From positions 1 to 22,921 of the forward strand of contig JAEWRF010000223.1 in assembly GCA_023460155.1 (NCBI GenBank): DNA of 22,921 nucleotides. Direction: 5' to 3'. This stretch comes from Bacillota bacterium (lineage in GTDB: Bacteria; Bacillota; Clostridia; Oscillospirales; Acutalibacteraceae). The notes beneath the pieces are model-generated. The model saw nothing but the letters and a program-made list of their open reading frames with translations, ran no database searches and was not told where the DNA came from. Below, one piece after another: positions 15,021-20,950 of this stretch. Every line of letters begins with the position of its first letter. Position 1 is the stretch's first letter. Position numbers and translations under genes: made by a program.

Positions 15021-15053
15021 CCCCTGCACTCCCCGGCACCCCCCATCTTCCCC
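15021..15053 (-). other. Putative G-quadruplex motif
   Basis: On the minus strand four G tracts of 4, 6, 4 and 4 bases (15053-15050, 15044-15039, 15034-15031 and 15024-15021) are separated by loops of 5, 4 and 6 bases. That satisfies the usual four-tract rule. The tracts would be in the RNA if transcription reads from ilvN to ilvA. Folding has not been shown. Confidence 0.6.
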
Positions 15054-15134
15054 GGCAATGTTCTAAAGCAAGTCGATTTTCATTGTTACCTTCCCGGTTT
15101 TAAACTGCGTGTGTTAACCCATTCGGCATTGGTG

Positions 15135-15188
15135 AAAACCGTCCCGGCAAACCAACCCCAAAATATATCCGTGCAAAACGCCGGGCCC
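15135..15188 (+). repeat. Bipartite intergenic repeat, copy 1 (after ilvN)
   Basis: An AAAACCGTCCCG block (15135-15146) and an AACGCCGGGCCC block (15177-15188) frame about 30 unrelated bases. The same two blocks at nearly identical spacing occur at 15750-15802 and, inverted, at 20648-20701. CCGGC/GCCGG-type pairing links the two ends. Confidence 0.6.
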
Positions 15189-15209
15189 TTGACTGCGGAC
15201 TCGGTCCGC

Positions 15210-15698
15210 TCAGGTTGACATGGCCATGGAACCGGTGCGCAGGATCTTCAGTATATTGTAAGGAGTGTAAAGCTCAATGAACGAGTTGATGGAATCGGAA
15301 TCTCCCGTCAGCTCGAGGATCATGGAATCGGGCTGAACATGAAGGATGTTCGCGTGAAAAACATCCGCAATCTGCACCAGCTTTTCACTGTTCTGGAGCG
15401 TGCGCTCCACCTTGAGCAGCAGATGCTCCCGCACCACGGCCTCCGAGCGGTCCAGCACGCTGACCTCCACGATGTCCACCAGCTTGGAAAGCTGCTTATC
15501 CACCTGCCGCACGATGCGGTCGTCGCCGGAGACCACGATCAGGATGCGGGAATACTCCGTGTTCTCGGTCTGCGCCGCAATGATGCTCAGAATATTGTAA
15601 TACCGCCGGCTGAACAGCCCCGCGATGCGCAGCAGCACCCCCGGAGTGTTCCGTGCCAGAACGGAAAGCACATATTCTTTTTCGTTTGCTTCCTGCAT
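15210..15698 (-). CDS. ilvN: Acetolactate synthase small (regulatory) subunit
   Basis: This is the regulatory partner of IlvB, which in characterised enzymes confers valine feedback inhibition and raises catalytic activity. The 162-residue protein has an N-terminal ACT domain (about 9-80, VLSVLARNTPGVLLRIAGLF, then ENTEYSRILIVVSGDD) and the usual C-terminal domain (about 85-155, REHLLLKVERT...). The length is typical. ATG 15698 follows GGGGG about 9 bases upstream; the frame extends 22 residues further but without a start signal. The spacer from ilvB is 125 bases, unusually long for this pair, and carries repeats. A perfect hairpin directly follows the stop codon. Confidence 0.94.
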   Translation of the reverse strand: MQEANEKEYVLSVLARNTPGVLLRIAGLFSRRYYNILSIIAAQTENTEYSRILIVVSGDDRIVRQVDKQLSKLVDIVEVSVLDRSEAVVREHLLLKVERTLQNSEKLVQIADVFHANILHVQPDSMILELTGDSDSINSFIELYTPYNILKILRTGSMAMST

Positions 15699-15749
15699 AA
15701 ACTGATTCCCCCTTGAAATCAACGCGGTAAAACCGCTCTCATTTTCTCC

Positions 15750-15802
15750 AAACCGTCCCGCCAACTAAGCCCGCGGTTTCCGCTTCTCAGAACGCCGGGC
15801 CC
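15750..15802 (+). repeat. Bipartite intergenic repeat, copy 2 (between ilvB and ilvN)
   Basis: AAACCGTCCCG at 15750-15760 and AACGCCGGGCCC at 15791-15802 match copy 1. The inner bases differ and contain a GCGG-TTT-CCGC triloop hairpin (15773-15783). Another triloop hairpin, GCGGT-AAA-ACCGC, lies just outside at 15724-15736. Confidence 0.6.
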
Positions 15803-15823
15803 CTGCGTGAAAGCTCAGCCTTC

Positions 15824-17494
15824 TCACATTTCAAGCATCGGGTTCTCCACGGAACCGCCCGCCGGAACCATCGGCAGCACGTTGATATCCTTGCTCATCA
15901 GGCAGTTGATCAGCACCGGTTCGTTCAGAGAAAGCGCTGCCCGGAGCACCGGCTCGATGTCGCTTTTCTTCGTGACCGTCATGGCCTTTACACCGAATGC
16001 GTTCGCGAGCATCTCGTAGTTAGTCGGCCCGTCGACGTCCGTCTGGGAAAACCGGCCGTCGTAAAAAAGCTTCTGCCATTGGCGAACCATGCCGAGAGTG
16101 CTGTTGTTGAAAACGATCTCGATCACCGGGATTCTGCACCGCGCCAGCGTGGAAAGCTCCGCGCAGTTCATGTGGAAACTGCCGTCGCCCGTGATGTTCA
16201 CCACGCGCTTCTCCGGGTTTGCGGCCTGCGCCCCGAGTGCCGCGCCGAGCCCGTAGCCCATCGTGCCGAGCCCGCCCGAGGTGAGGAAATGCTTCGGCTC
16301 GCGGAAGGTGAAGAACTGCGCCGTCCACATCTGGTGCTGGCCGACGTCGGTGGAAACCACCGCGTCCGGCGCAAGGCGGCACAGGGTCTCCAGAATCTCC
16401 TGAGGGAGCACGTCGTCCGGGGTTTCCCCGACCTGCCGCAGCGGATACTCCCGCTTTACCTTTTGAATGCTTTCCACCCACTCCGCGTGATCTTGTTTCG
16501 GGAGCAGCTCGTTCAGCCGGGCGAGGATTGCCTTGACGTCTCCCTTCAGCTTCAAGTCGACGTCGATGTTCTTGTTGAACTCGGCGGAGTCAATATCGAT
16601 CTGCAGAATGCGGCAGTGCTGCCCGAACAGCCCGGCGTTGCACAGCACCCGGTCGGAAAAACGCGTGCCCGCCGCAATGAGCAGGTCGCAGTTTTTAATC
16701 GCCTCGGCGGAGGCCTTCGTTCCGTGCATCCCCAGCATCCCGAGGTAGCGCGGGGAGGTCTGGTCGTAGCCGCCCTGGCACATCAAAGAACAGGAAACGG
16801 GGGCGTCCAGCTTTTCCGCGAATTCCGAAACCTCCGCAGAAGCGTCGCCCAGAACCACTCCGCCGCCGCAGTACAGGAACGGACGCTCGCTCTGTTCGAG
16901 CATCTCCAGCGCCTGCGCGAAGCGCTCCTCCGTCGGGAAACAGGGCTTCGGGAATTCCAGCGGTGCGGCAAGACCTTGGAACTCCGTTTTGAGAGCCGTC
17001 ACATCCTTCGGAATATCCACCAGCACCGGCCCCTTCCGGCCGGAACCCGCGATTTCGAACGCCCGCCGGAGCGTCGAAGCCAGATCCTCCACGTGCTTAA
17101 CCAGGAAATTGTGCTTTGTCACCGGCATGGTGATCCCGGTGATGTCAACCTCCTGAAAGCTGTCCAGCCCAAGCAGATCGCGGGTGACATTCCCCGTGAT
17201 GGCAACCATCGGGATGGAATCCATATAGGCCGTCGCTATGCCCGTCACGAGGTTGGTCGCGCCGGGCCCCGATGTGGCGATGCAGACGCCCGTCTTTCCC
17301 GTGGAACGGGCATACCCGTCCGCGGCGTGTGCCGCGCCCTGCTCATGCGCCGTGCGGATGTGGCGGATGCGATCCCGGTATTCGTATAGGGCGTCGTACA
17401 GGTAAAGCACGGCTCCGCCCGGGTAACCGAAAACCGTATCCACCCCCTGTTCCAGCAGGCACTCCATGACGATCTGCGATCCGGTGAGAAGCAT
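15824..17494 (-). CDS. ilvB: Acetolactate synthase large (catalytic) subunit
   Basis: This ThDP-, FAD- and Mg-dependent enzyme joins two pyruvates to acetolactate (Val/Leu) or pyruvate and 2-oxobutyrate to acetohydroxybutyrate (Ile). The 556-residue protein is full length. Motifs are FGYPGGAVLYLYDAL (22-36), AHEQGAAHAADGYAR with the cofactor-activating Glu51, SGPGATNLVTGIATAY (75-90), and the ThDP block GDGSFHMN...VFNN (436-464), then GMVRQWQ (468-474). GGGAGG is 8 bases before ATG 17494. With ilvN and ilvA downstream on the same strand it covers the first two committed isoleucine steps; ilvC, ilvD and ilvE are not in the window. A T-box leader controls it. Confidence 0.97.
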   Translation of the reverse strand: MLLTGSQIVMECLLEQGVDTVFGYPGGAVLYLYDALYEYRDRIRHIRTAHEQGAAHAADGYARSTGKTGVCIATSGPGATNLVTGIATAYMDSIPMVAITGNVTRDLLGLDSFQEVDITGITMPVTKHNFLVKHVEDLASTLRRAFEIAGSGRKGPVLVDIPKDVTALKTEFQGLAAPLEFPKPCFPTEERFAQALEMLEQSERPFLYCGGGVVLGDASAEVSEFAEKLDAPVSCSLMCQGGYDQTSPRYLGMLGMHGTKASAEAIKNCDLLIAAGTRFSDRVLCNAGLFGQHCRILQIDIDSAEFNKNIDVDLKLKGDVKAILARLNELLPKQDHAEWVESIQKVKREYPLRQVGETPDDVLPQEILETLCRLAPDAVVSTDVGQHQMWTAQFFTFREPKHFLTSGGLGTMGYGLGAALGAQAANPEKRVVNITGDGSFHMNCAELSTLARCRIPVIEIVFNNSTLGMVRQWQKLFYDGRFSQTDVDGPTNYEMLANAFGVKAMTVTKKSDIEPVLRAALSLNEPVLINCLMSKDINVLPMVPAGGSVENPMLEM

Positions 17495-17556
17495 TCCGAA
17501 TTCCTCCCAAAATGAAAATTTAGCCCGCCCAGCGGTATTCTGCCCGAAAAAGACGA

Positions 17557-17826
17557 CAAAAAAGCCTTCGCCTCTTTCCTAGAGGCGAAGGCTATAACGC
17601 TCCGCGGTACCACTCTAATTCACCGCTGCAATGCGGCATCTCTCGCGTGCATCCAACAATGCACTCTCCCGTAACGGTGAGAACCGGGACGGCCTACTCG
17701 AAACTCTTTCAGCCTCCTGCTCAAGGGTGATCTCGTGCAAATTCCGCGCCGCCTCGCACCGACCGGCAGCTCTCTGAATGCGAAACTCCTGCATTCCGTC
17801 CCTATCAACGCATTTGAAAATATATT
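17557..17826 (-). promoter_or_regulatory. T-box riboswitch upstream of ilvB, probable Ile specifier
   Basis: A classic T-box leader is readable on the minus strand. It holds the CAGAGAGC turn motif, the apical GGTGCGAGGC segment, the GAGC-containing 3' side of stem I, the T-box core AGAGTGGTACCGCGG (around 17602-17616) and a strong terminator. Six bases before GAGC, where the specifier sits in the well-studied glyQS leader, stands ATC (17731-17729) followed by A. This reads as isoleucine. TGGT in the T-box bulge would pair with tRNA ending in ACCA (discriminator A), which fits tRNA-Ile. Uncharged tRNA-Ile should favour antitermination into ilvB and perhaps on to ilvN, ilvA, ridA and phzF. Confidence 0.93.
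17558..17593 (-). terminator. Intrinsic terminator of the ilvB T-box leader
   Basis: On the minus strand AGCCTTCGCCTCT (17593-17581) pairs perfectly with AGAGGCGAAGGCT (17575-17563) around a five-base loop, followed by six T residues. Pairing of the T-box sequence with its antiterminator partner would compete with this stem. Confidence 0.95.
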
Positions 17827-17832
17827 TTTTTC

Positions 17833-17861
17833 AGTATATTCCAACCGAAGATCTTTGTCAA
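17833..17861 (-). promoter_or_regulatory. Promoter of the ilvB T-box leader
   Basis: Minus-strand TTGACA (17861-17856), 17-base spacer, TATACT (17838-17833). Expected transcription start near 17826, at the 5' end of the T-box RNA. Confidence 0.88.
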
Positions 17862-17968
17862 CAGTTTTTTGATTTGAAAGATAAAATCTGCAGAATTTAA
17901 AAAACATACAACGCAGTGCACATTTTAGCGCTTTAAATCAACAATTTTAACAATTCGCAAAAAAGTGA

Positions 17969-17998
17969 TTGACAAATGTATTTGCGCGGTGCTAAGAT
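17969..17998 (+). promoter_or_regulatory. Promoter of the cstA T-box leader
   Basis: TTGACA (17969-17974), 18-base spacer, TAAGAT (17993-17998). Expected start near 18005. Its -35 box lies 107 bases from the -35 box of the divergent ilvB promoter. The AT-rich DNA between them could hold a shared regulator site, but I recognise none. Confidence 0.8.
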
Positions 17999-18004
17999 TG
18001 TGCT

Positions 18005-18297
18005 CAACAGAATATCGCAAATGCAGTGATCGGGAAAAAGTACGGAATGCCTCACTTGCAGAGAGCCGCTGTTGGTGCGAGGCGGCAGGAGCTTCCGATA
18101 TGAACATCCCCCGTGAGCAGTCGGACTGAACGAATTTTTCCAGTAAGCCCTGACCGTTTCCGCCCCGTTAAAGGCGGACGTATTTGGTGGGCCCGCCTGA
18201 TACGGTTGAGGTGGCCGCAATGCAGCGGCAAGCAGAGTGGTAGCGCGGAGTTTAAAACCTTCGTCTCTGAGTAAATCAGAGATGAAGGTTTTTTTGT
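18005..18297 (+). promoter_or_regulatory. T-box riboswitch upstream of cstA, probable Ile specifier
   Basis: It shows the same architecture as the ilvB leader: GCAGAGAGCC (18058-18067), apical GGTGCGAGGCGGC, the 3' side of stem I with GTGAGCAG, the T-box AAGCAGAGTGGTAGCGCGG (18230-18248), and a terminator. ATC at 18106-18108 lies six bases before GAGC, the same place as in the ilvB leader. It is followed by C rather than the usual purine, which leaves some doubt. AAC followed by A is an alternative reading, but TGGT in the T-box fits discriminator A (tRNA-Ile) and not the G of tRNA-Asn. It should switch cstA on when charged tRNA-Ile is low. Confidence 0.9.
18256..18295 (+). terminator. Intrinsic terminator of the cstA T-box leader
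   Basis: AACCTTCGTCTCTGA (18256-18270) pairs with TCAGAGATGAAGGTT (18276-18290), 15 pairs with one G-T, around GTAAA. The T run extends through 18295. It lies 74 bases before the cstA start codon. Confidence 0.95.
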
Positions 18298-18369
18298 ATT
18301 CTCTGCAAAGCGGTATTCCGGATGGTTACACGACATATTTGTTGGATTTGAGGAAGGAAGAAACGCGTT

Positions 18370-20061
18370 ATGAACGGATTGGCAATCATTGTCCTTGCCA
18401 TTGTCGTGCTGGGCAGCGGCTATTTATTTTACGGCAAATGGCTTGTCAGGAAATGGGGAATCGACCCCAATGCAAAAACCCCGGCCTATGAACATGAGGA
18501 CGGTCAGGATTACGTTCCCGCCCCGAAGGCTGTCGTATTTGCGCACCAGTTTTCCACCATCGCGGGCGCGGGCCCTGTAACCGGACCGATCATCGCGGCC
18601 ATGTTCGGGTGGCTGCCGGCGCTGCTGTGGATTCTGGTCGGCGGCGTGTTCTTCGGCGCGGTGCAGGATTTCGGCGCGCTGTACGCCTCCGTGAAAAACG
18701 AAGGCAAGTCCATCGGCCTTGTCATTGAACAGTACATAGGCAAAACGGGCAAAAGGCTGTTCCTGATGTTTTGCTGGCTGTTCTCGCTGCTGGTCATCGC
18801 GGCATTCGGCGATATGGTCGCCTCCACGTTCAACGCATACGCTGCAGTCGGCGCAGCGCCCAGCGCACCCAGTGCGGCTGCGGGTTCCATTTCTCTGTTC
18901 TATATTCTCGGCGCGGTTCTGTTCGGTCTTTTCATGAAATACGCAAAGCCCAATCAGGGCGTCCTGTTTGTCGTCGGGCTTGTGCTGTTCATCGCCATGA
19001 TGGCCGCCGGTATGGCGCTTCCGCTCTACCTCGGCAAAATGCAGTGGCTTCTGATCGTGTTCGCGTACATCTTCTTCGCATCTGTTGTTCCGATGTGGAT
19101 TCTGATGCAGCCGCGCGACTACCTCAGCGCATTCCTGCTGATCAGCATGATCATATGCTCGGTGGTCGGCATTTTTGCAACCAATCCGGATATGAACCTT
19201 CCGGCATACACCAGCTTTAATGTGGGCGGCAAGATGCTGTTCCCCATGCTGTTCGTTACGATCGCGTGCGGCGCGGTATCCGGATTCCACAGCCTGGTTT
19301 CCTCCGGTACCTCCTCAAAGCAGATCCGGAATGAGAAGGATATGCTCACGGTCGGCTACGGTGCTATGATCGTTGAATCCCTTCTGGCCGTCGCGGCGCT
19401 GGTTGTCGCCGGCGCTGCCGCGAAGAGCGGCAAGCTCCCGGACGGCACTCCGTTCCAGATTTTCTCCGCCGGTGTTGCGGGATTCATGGAAAAGTTCGGA
19501 ATGCCCGCCTATGTTGCCAAGTGCAGCATGACCATGTGCGTTTCCGCACTGTGCCTGACCACGCTGGACTCGGTCGCCCGTATCGCCCGTATGTCCATGC
19601 AGGAGCTCCTGTATGACGAGGACGGCAAGGCCCATTCTCCGGTCACCCAGTTCCTGACCAACAAGTACGTCGCCACGGTGATTACGCTGTTCTTCGGCTT
19701 CGTTCTTTCGCTCGGCGGCTACAACAACATCTGGGCGCTGTTCGGCTCAGCCAATCAGCTGCTCGGCGCGCTGGTGCTGATTGCTCTGGCCGTGTTCCTC
19801 AAGACGACCGGCCGTCAGGGCTGGATGCTCTACGCCCCGATGACCGTGATGCTGGTCGTCACCATGACCGCGCTTGTGATGGCGGTTTACAATATCTTCG
19901 TGAAAATCGGAGTCGGCAAATTTGTTTTCCTGACCGACGGTCTGCAGCTGATCGTCGCGCTCCTTCTGATGGGTCTGGCCGTTATGGTCGCCTATCACTG
20001 CCTGCGCAAGCTGTTCGAAAAGGAAAAGAAGGTTCCCGCCGGGGAAAGCGAACCCGCCTGA
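18370..20061 (+). CDS. cstA: CstA-family permease (carbon starvation protein A / pyruvate transporter family)
   Basis: This is a 563-residue integral membrane protein with many hydrophobic segments. The family block FAHQFSTIAGAGPVTGPIIAA (57-77) followed by GGVFFGAVQDFGALYASVK (91-109) corresponds to the CstA signature. It is shorter than E. coli CstA (701 aa), as is common in Firmicutes, and lacks the long C-terminal part. Members have been linked to peptide uptake, and E. coli CstA and BtsT (YjiY) to pyruvate uptake. The substrate here is not proven. An Ile-type T-box precedes it and ilvB is divergent, so a role in feeding branched-chain synthesis (for example pyruvate) or importing Ile-containing peptides is inferred. 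An AAGGAAG site lies upstream of ATG 18370. Any BtsSR-type sensor system is absent from the window. Confidence 0.92.
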   Translation: MNGLAIIVLAIVVLGSGYLFYGKWLVRKWGIDPNAKTPAYEHEDGQDYVPAPKAVVFAHQFSTIAGAGPVTGPIIAAMFGWLPALLWILVGGVFFGAVQDFGALYASVKNEGKSIGLVIEQYIGKTGKRLFLMFCWLFSLLVIAAFGDMVASTFNAYAAVGAAPSAPSAAAGSISLFYILGAVLFGLFMKYAKPNQGVLFVVGLVLFIAMMAAGMALPLYLGKMQWLLIVFAYIFFASVVPMWILMQPRDYLSAFLLISMIICSVVGIFATNPDMNLPAYTSFNVGGKMLFPMLFVTIACGAVSGFHSLVSSGTSSKQIRNEKDMLTVGYGAMIVESLLAVAALVVAGAAAKSGKLPDGTPFQIFSAGVAGFMEKFGMPAYVAKCSMTMCVSALCLTTLDSVARIARMSMQELLYDEDGKAHSPVTQFLTNKYVATVITLFFGFVLSLGGYNNIWALFGSANQLLGALVLIALAVFLKTTGRQGWMLYAPMTVMLVVTMTALVMAVYNIFVKIGVGKFVFLTDGLQLIVALLLMGLAVMVAYHCLRKLFEKEKKVPAGESEPA

Positions 20062-20082
20062 TTCCTGCTTGAATCCGTATTC

Positions 20083-20126
20083 AATCCCCCGCCGAGGCGC
20101 CTGAAAAGCGTCCTCGGCGGGGGATT
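20083..20126 (+). terminator. Terminator after cstA
   Basis: AATCCCCCGCCGAGG (20083-20097) pairs perfectly with CCTCGGCGGGGGATT (20112-20126), extended by CGC/GCG inside, then TCTGTTTATT. The stem is strong and the T tract mediocre. It also separates cstA from the convergent ybaK. Confidence 0.88.
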
Positions 20127-20131
20127 TCTGT

Positions 20132-20626
20132 TTATTCCGGCTTTGCGTCCTCCGCGATGTCGGCGGTTTTTGCGCCGATCAATTCAATCAGCGCTTTCGG
20201 CTCCACTTCCACCTGCGTGCCGATCCTTCCGCCGCTGACGCACATCGCCGCGATGTTTCCGCAGCTCGAATCAATCACCGTAGGAAACTGCTTTTTCATT
20301 CCGACCGGGGAGCAGCCGCCGCGGATATAGCCGGTAATTTTGTTGATCTCGGTGACGTGGATCATCTCGACCGATTTTTCCCCGACGCTTTTTGCGGCCG
20401 CTTTCAGGTTCAACTCCTTCGCGACCGGCACGACAAAGACGAAATATCCGCCGCCCGCACCCCGGGTCACGAGGGTTTTATAGACCTGTTCCACGTTCTG
20501 ACCAAGCTTTTGCGCGACGGAGACGCCGTCGATTTTCCCGTCCTTATTCTCGTAAAAATACGGGTGATACGGAATTTTTGCCGCATCAAGGATGCGCATT
20601 ACGTTCGTTTTCAATTCCTTTGCCAT
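20132..20626 (-). CDS. ybaK: YbaK/EbsC-family aminoacyl-tRNA deacylase (Cys-tRNA(Pro) deacylase)
   Basis: YbaK hydrolyses Cys-tRNA(Pro) mischarged by prolyl-tRNA synthetase. The 164-residue single-domain protein holds VYKTLV with Lys50 at the position of the essential E. coli Lys46, and the loop GYIRGGCSPVGMKKQFPTVID (residues 99-119). ATG 20626 is chosen because AGGAGC lies about 6 bases upstream; the frame runs 15 residues further without a start signal. An unusually long, hairpin-rich leader of about 290 bases separates it from its likely promoter. The nearby cysS encodes cysteinyl-tRNA synthetase, a thematic link to Cys-tRNA, though they are separated by a transporter gene. Confidence 0.93.
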   Translation of the reverse strand: MAKELKTNVMRILDAAKIPYHPYFYENKDGKIDGVSVAQKLGQNVEQVYKTLVTRGAGGGYFVFVVPVAKELNLKAAAKSVGEKSVEMIHVTEINKITGYIRGGCSPVGMKKQFPTVIDSSCGNIAAMCVSGGRIGTQVEVEPKALIELIGAKTADIAEDAKPE

Positions 20627-20647
20627 AACTAAGCTCCTTTTTTCGAA

Positions 20648-20701
20648 GGCCCGCCGTTTTGCAGAGTGCAAAAATGCCGCATTGCTGCGGCGGGACGGTT
20701 A
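20648..20701 (-). repeat. Bipartite intergenic repeat, copy 3 (upstream of ybaK, inverted)
   Basis: On the minus strand the blocks read AATAACCGTCCCG and AACGGCGGGCC, about 54 bases end to end, as in the two copies flanking ilvN. CCCGCCG (20650-20656) and CGGCGGG (20688-20694) make the ends self-complementary, and a perfect TTTTGCA-GAG-TGCAAAA hairpin lies inside. Confidence 0.55.
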
Positions 20702-20872
20702 TTAAAAACGTGGTCATTTCCCGCCAAGCCGAGAACATGGGAGTTTCTTCCGACCGTCCCGGGACGCAAAGCGTCCCACTTGCCTTCGGCGCCCACGACT
20801 AAGGCATCCAGAAATTTTACGTCTTTCTTTTCGCTCGGGGTACACTTTCGATTGGCTTGTGCTTCTTTATAT

Positions 20873-20887
20873 GCAGGCTGAGCCTGC
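20873..20887. repeat. Triloop hairpin GCAGGC-TGA-GCCTGC, copy 3
   Basis: Identical over 15 bases to the copy at 14728-14742, more than 6 kb away, in the ybaK leader. Confidence 0.7.
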
Positions 20888-20922
20888 CGCCGGGCCTTTG
20901 GATACAGCGTCACGCTGTTATT

Positions 20923-20950
20923 ATTATAGCAAGGCTCCGCAAATTGTAAA
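20923..20950 (-). promoter_or_regulatory. Probable ybaK promoter overlapping the transporter stop codon
   Basis: Minus-strand TTTACA (20950-20945), 16-base spacer, perfect TATAAT (20928-20923). The TAA stop codon of the NRAMP-like gene (20926-20924) lies inside the -10 hexamer. Confidence 0.65.

Larger units (their letters stand above)
14660..15209. other. Long hairpin-rich spacer between ilvN and ilvA
   Basis: About 550 bases have no credible gene. In order they contain an AACGGCGGGC-type element just before the ilvA ribosome site (14673-14691); two copies of the CAGGCTGAGCCTG hairpin; a nested inverted-repeat region (14901-14976); a G-quadruplex motif on the minus strand (15021-15053); one copy of a bipartite repeat (15135-15188); and a GCGGAC/GTCCGC hairpin directly after the ilvN stop (15195-15209). 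Short ORFs here have low-complexity, Arg/Pro-rich products and no credible start signals. The region may be a structured untranslated RNA between ilvN and ilvA, or a graveyard of small repeats. Confidence 0.6.
20627..20916 (-). promoter_or_regulatory. Long structured leader of ybaK
   Basis: If transcription starts near 20916, the ybaK mRNA has a 290-base 5' leader with at least six perfect short hairpins. They are ACAGCG-TCA-CGCTGT (20904-20918), GCAGGC-TGA-GCCTGC (20873-20887), GGGACGC-AAA-GCGTCCC (20761-20777), GCCGCA-TTGC-TGCGGC (20676-20691), TTTTGCA-GAG-TGCAAAA (20657-20673) and a distant pair CGGGACGGT/ACCGTCCCG (20691-20699 with 20753-20761). Some compete with each other. It matches no RNA family that I recognise. 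Confidence 0.5.

Noticed and set aside
14800..15066. 88-residue rightward ORF and a 65-residue leftward ORF in the ilvN-ilvA spacer
   Set aside because: There are no ribosome sites, and their Arg/Ser/Pro-rich products run through hairpins and repeats. They look like chance frames in repeat DNA.
15195..15212. Terminator after ilvN
   Set aside because: The GCGGAC/GTCCGC hairpin directly follows the stop codon but has no T run, so readthrough toward ilvA cannot be excluded.
17930..17960. CodY-like AATTTT..AATT sequence between the divergent T-box promoters
   Set aside because: It matches the CodY consensus at too few positions to support a call, and the area is simply AT-rich.
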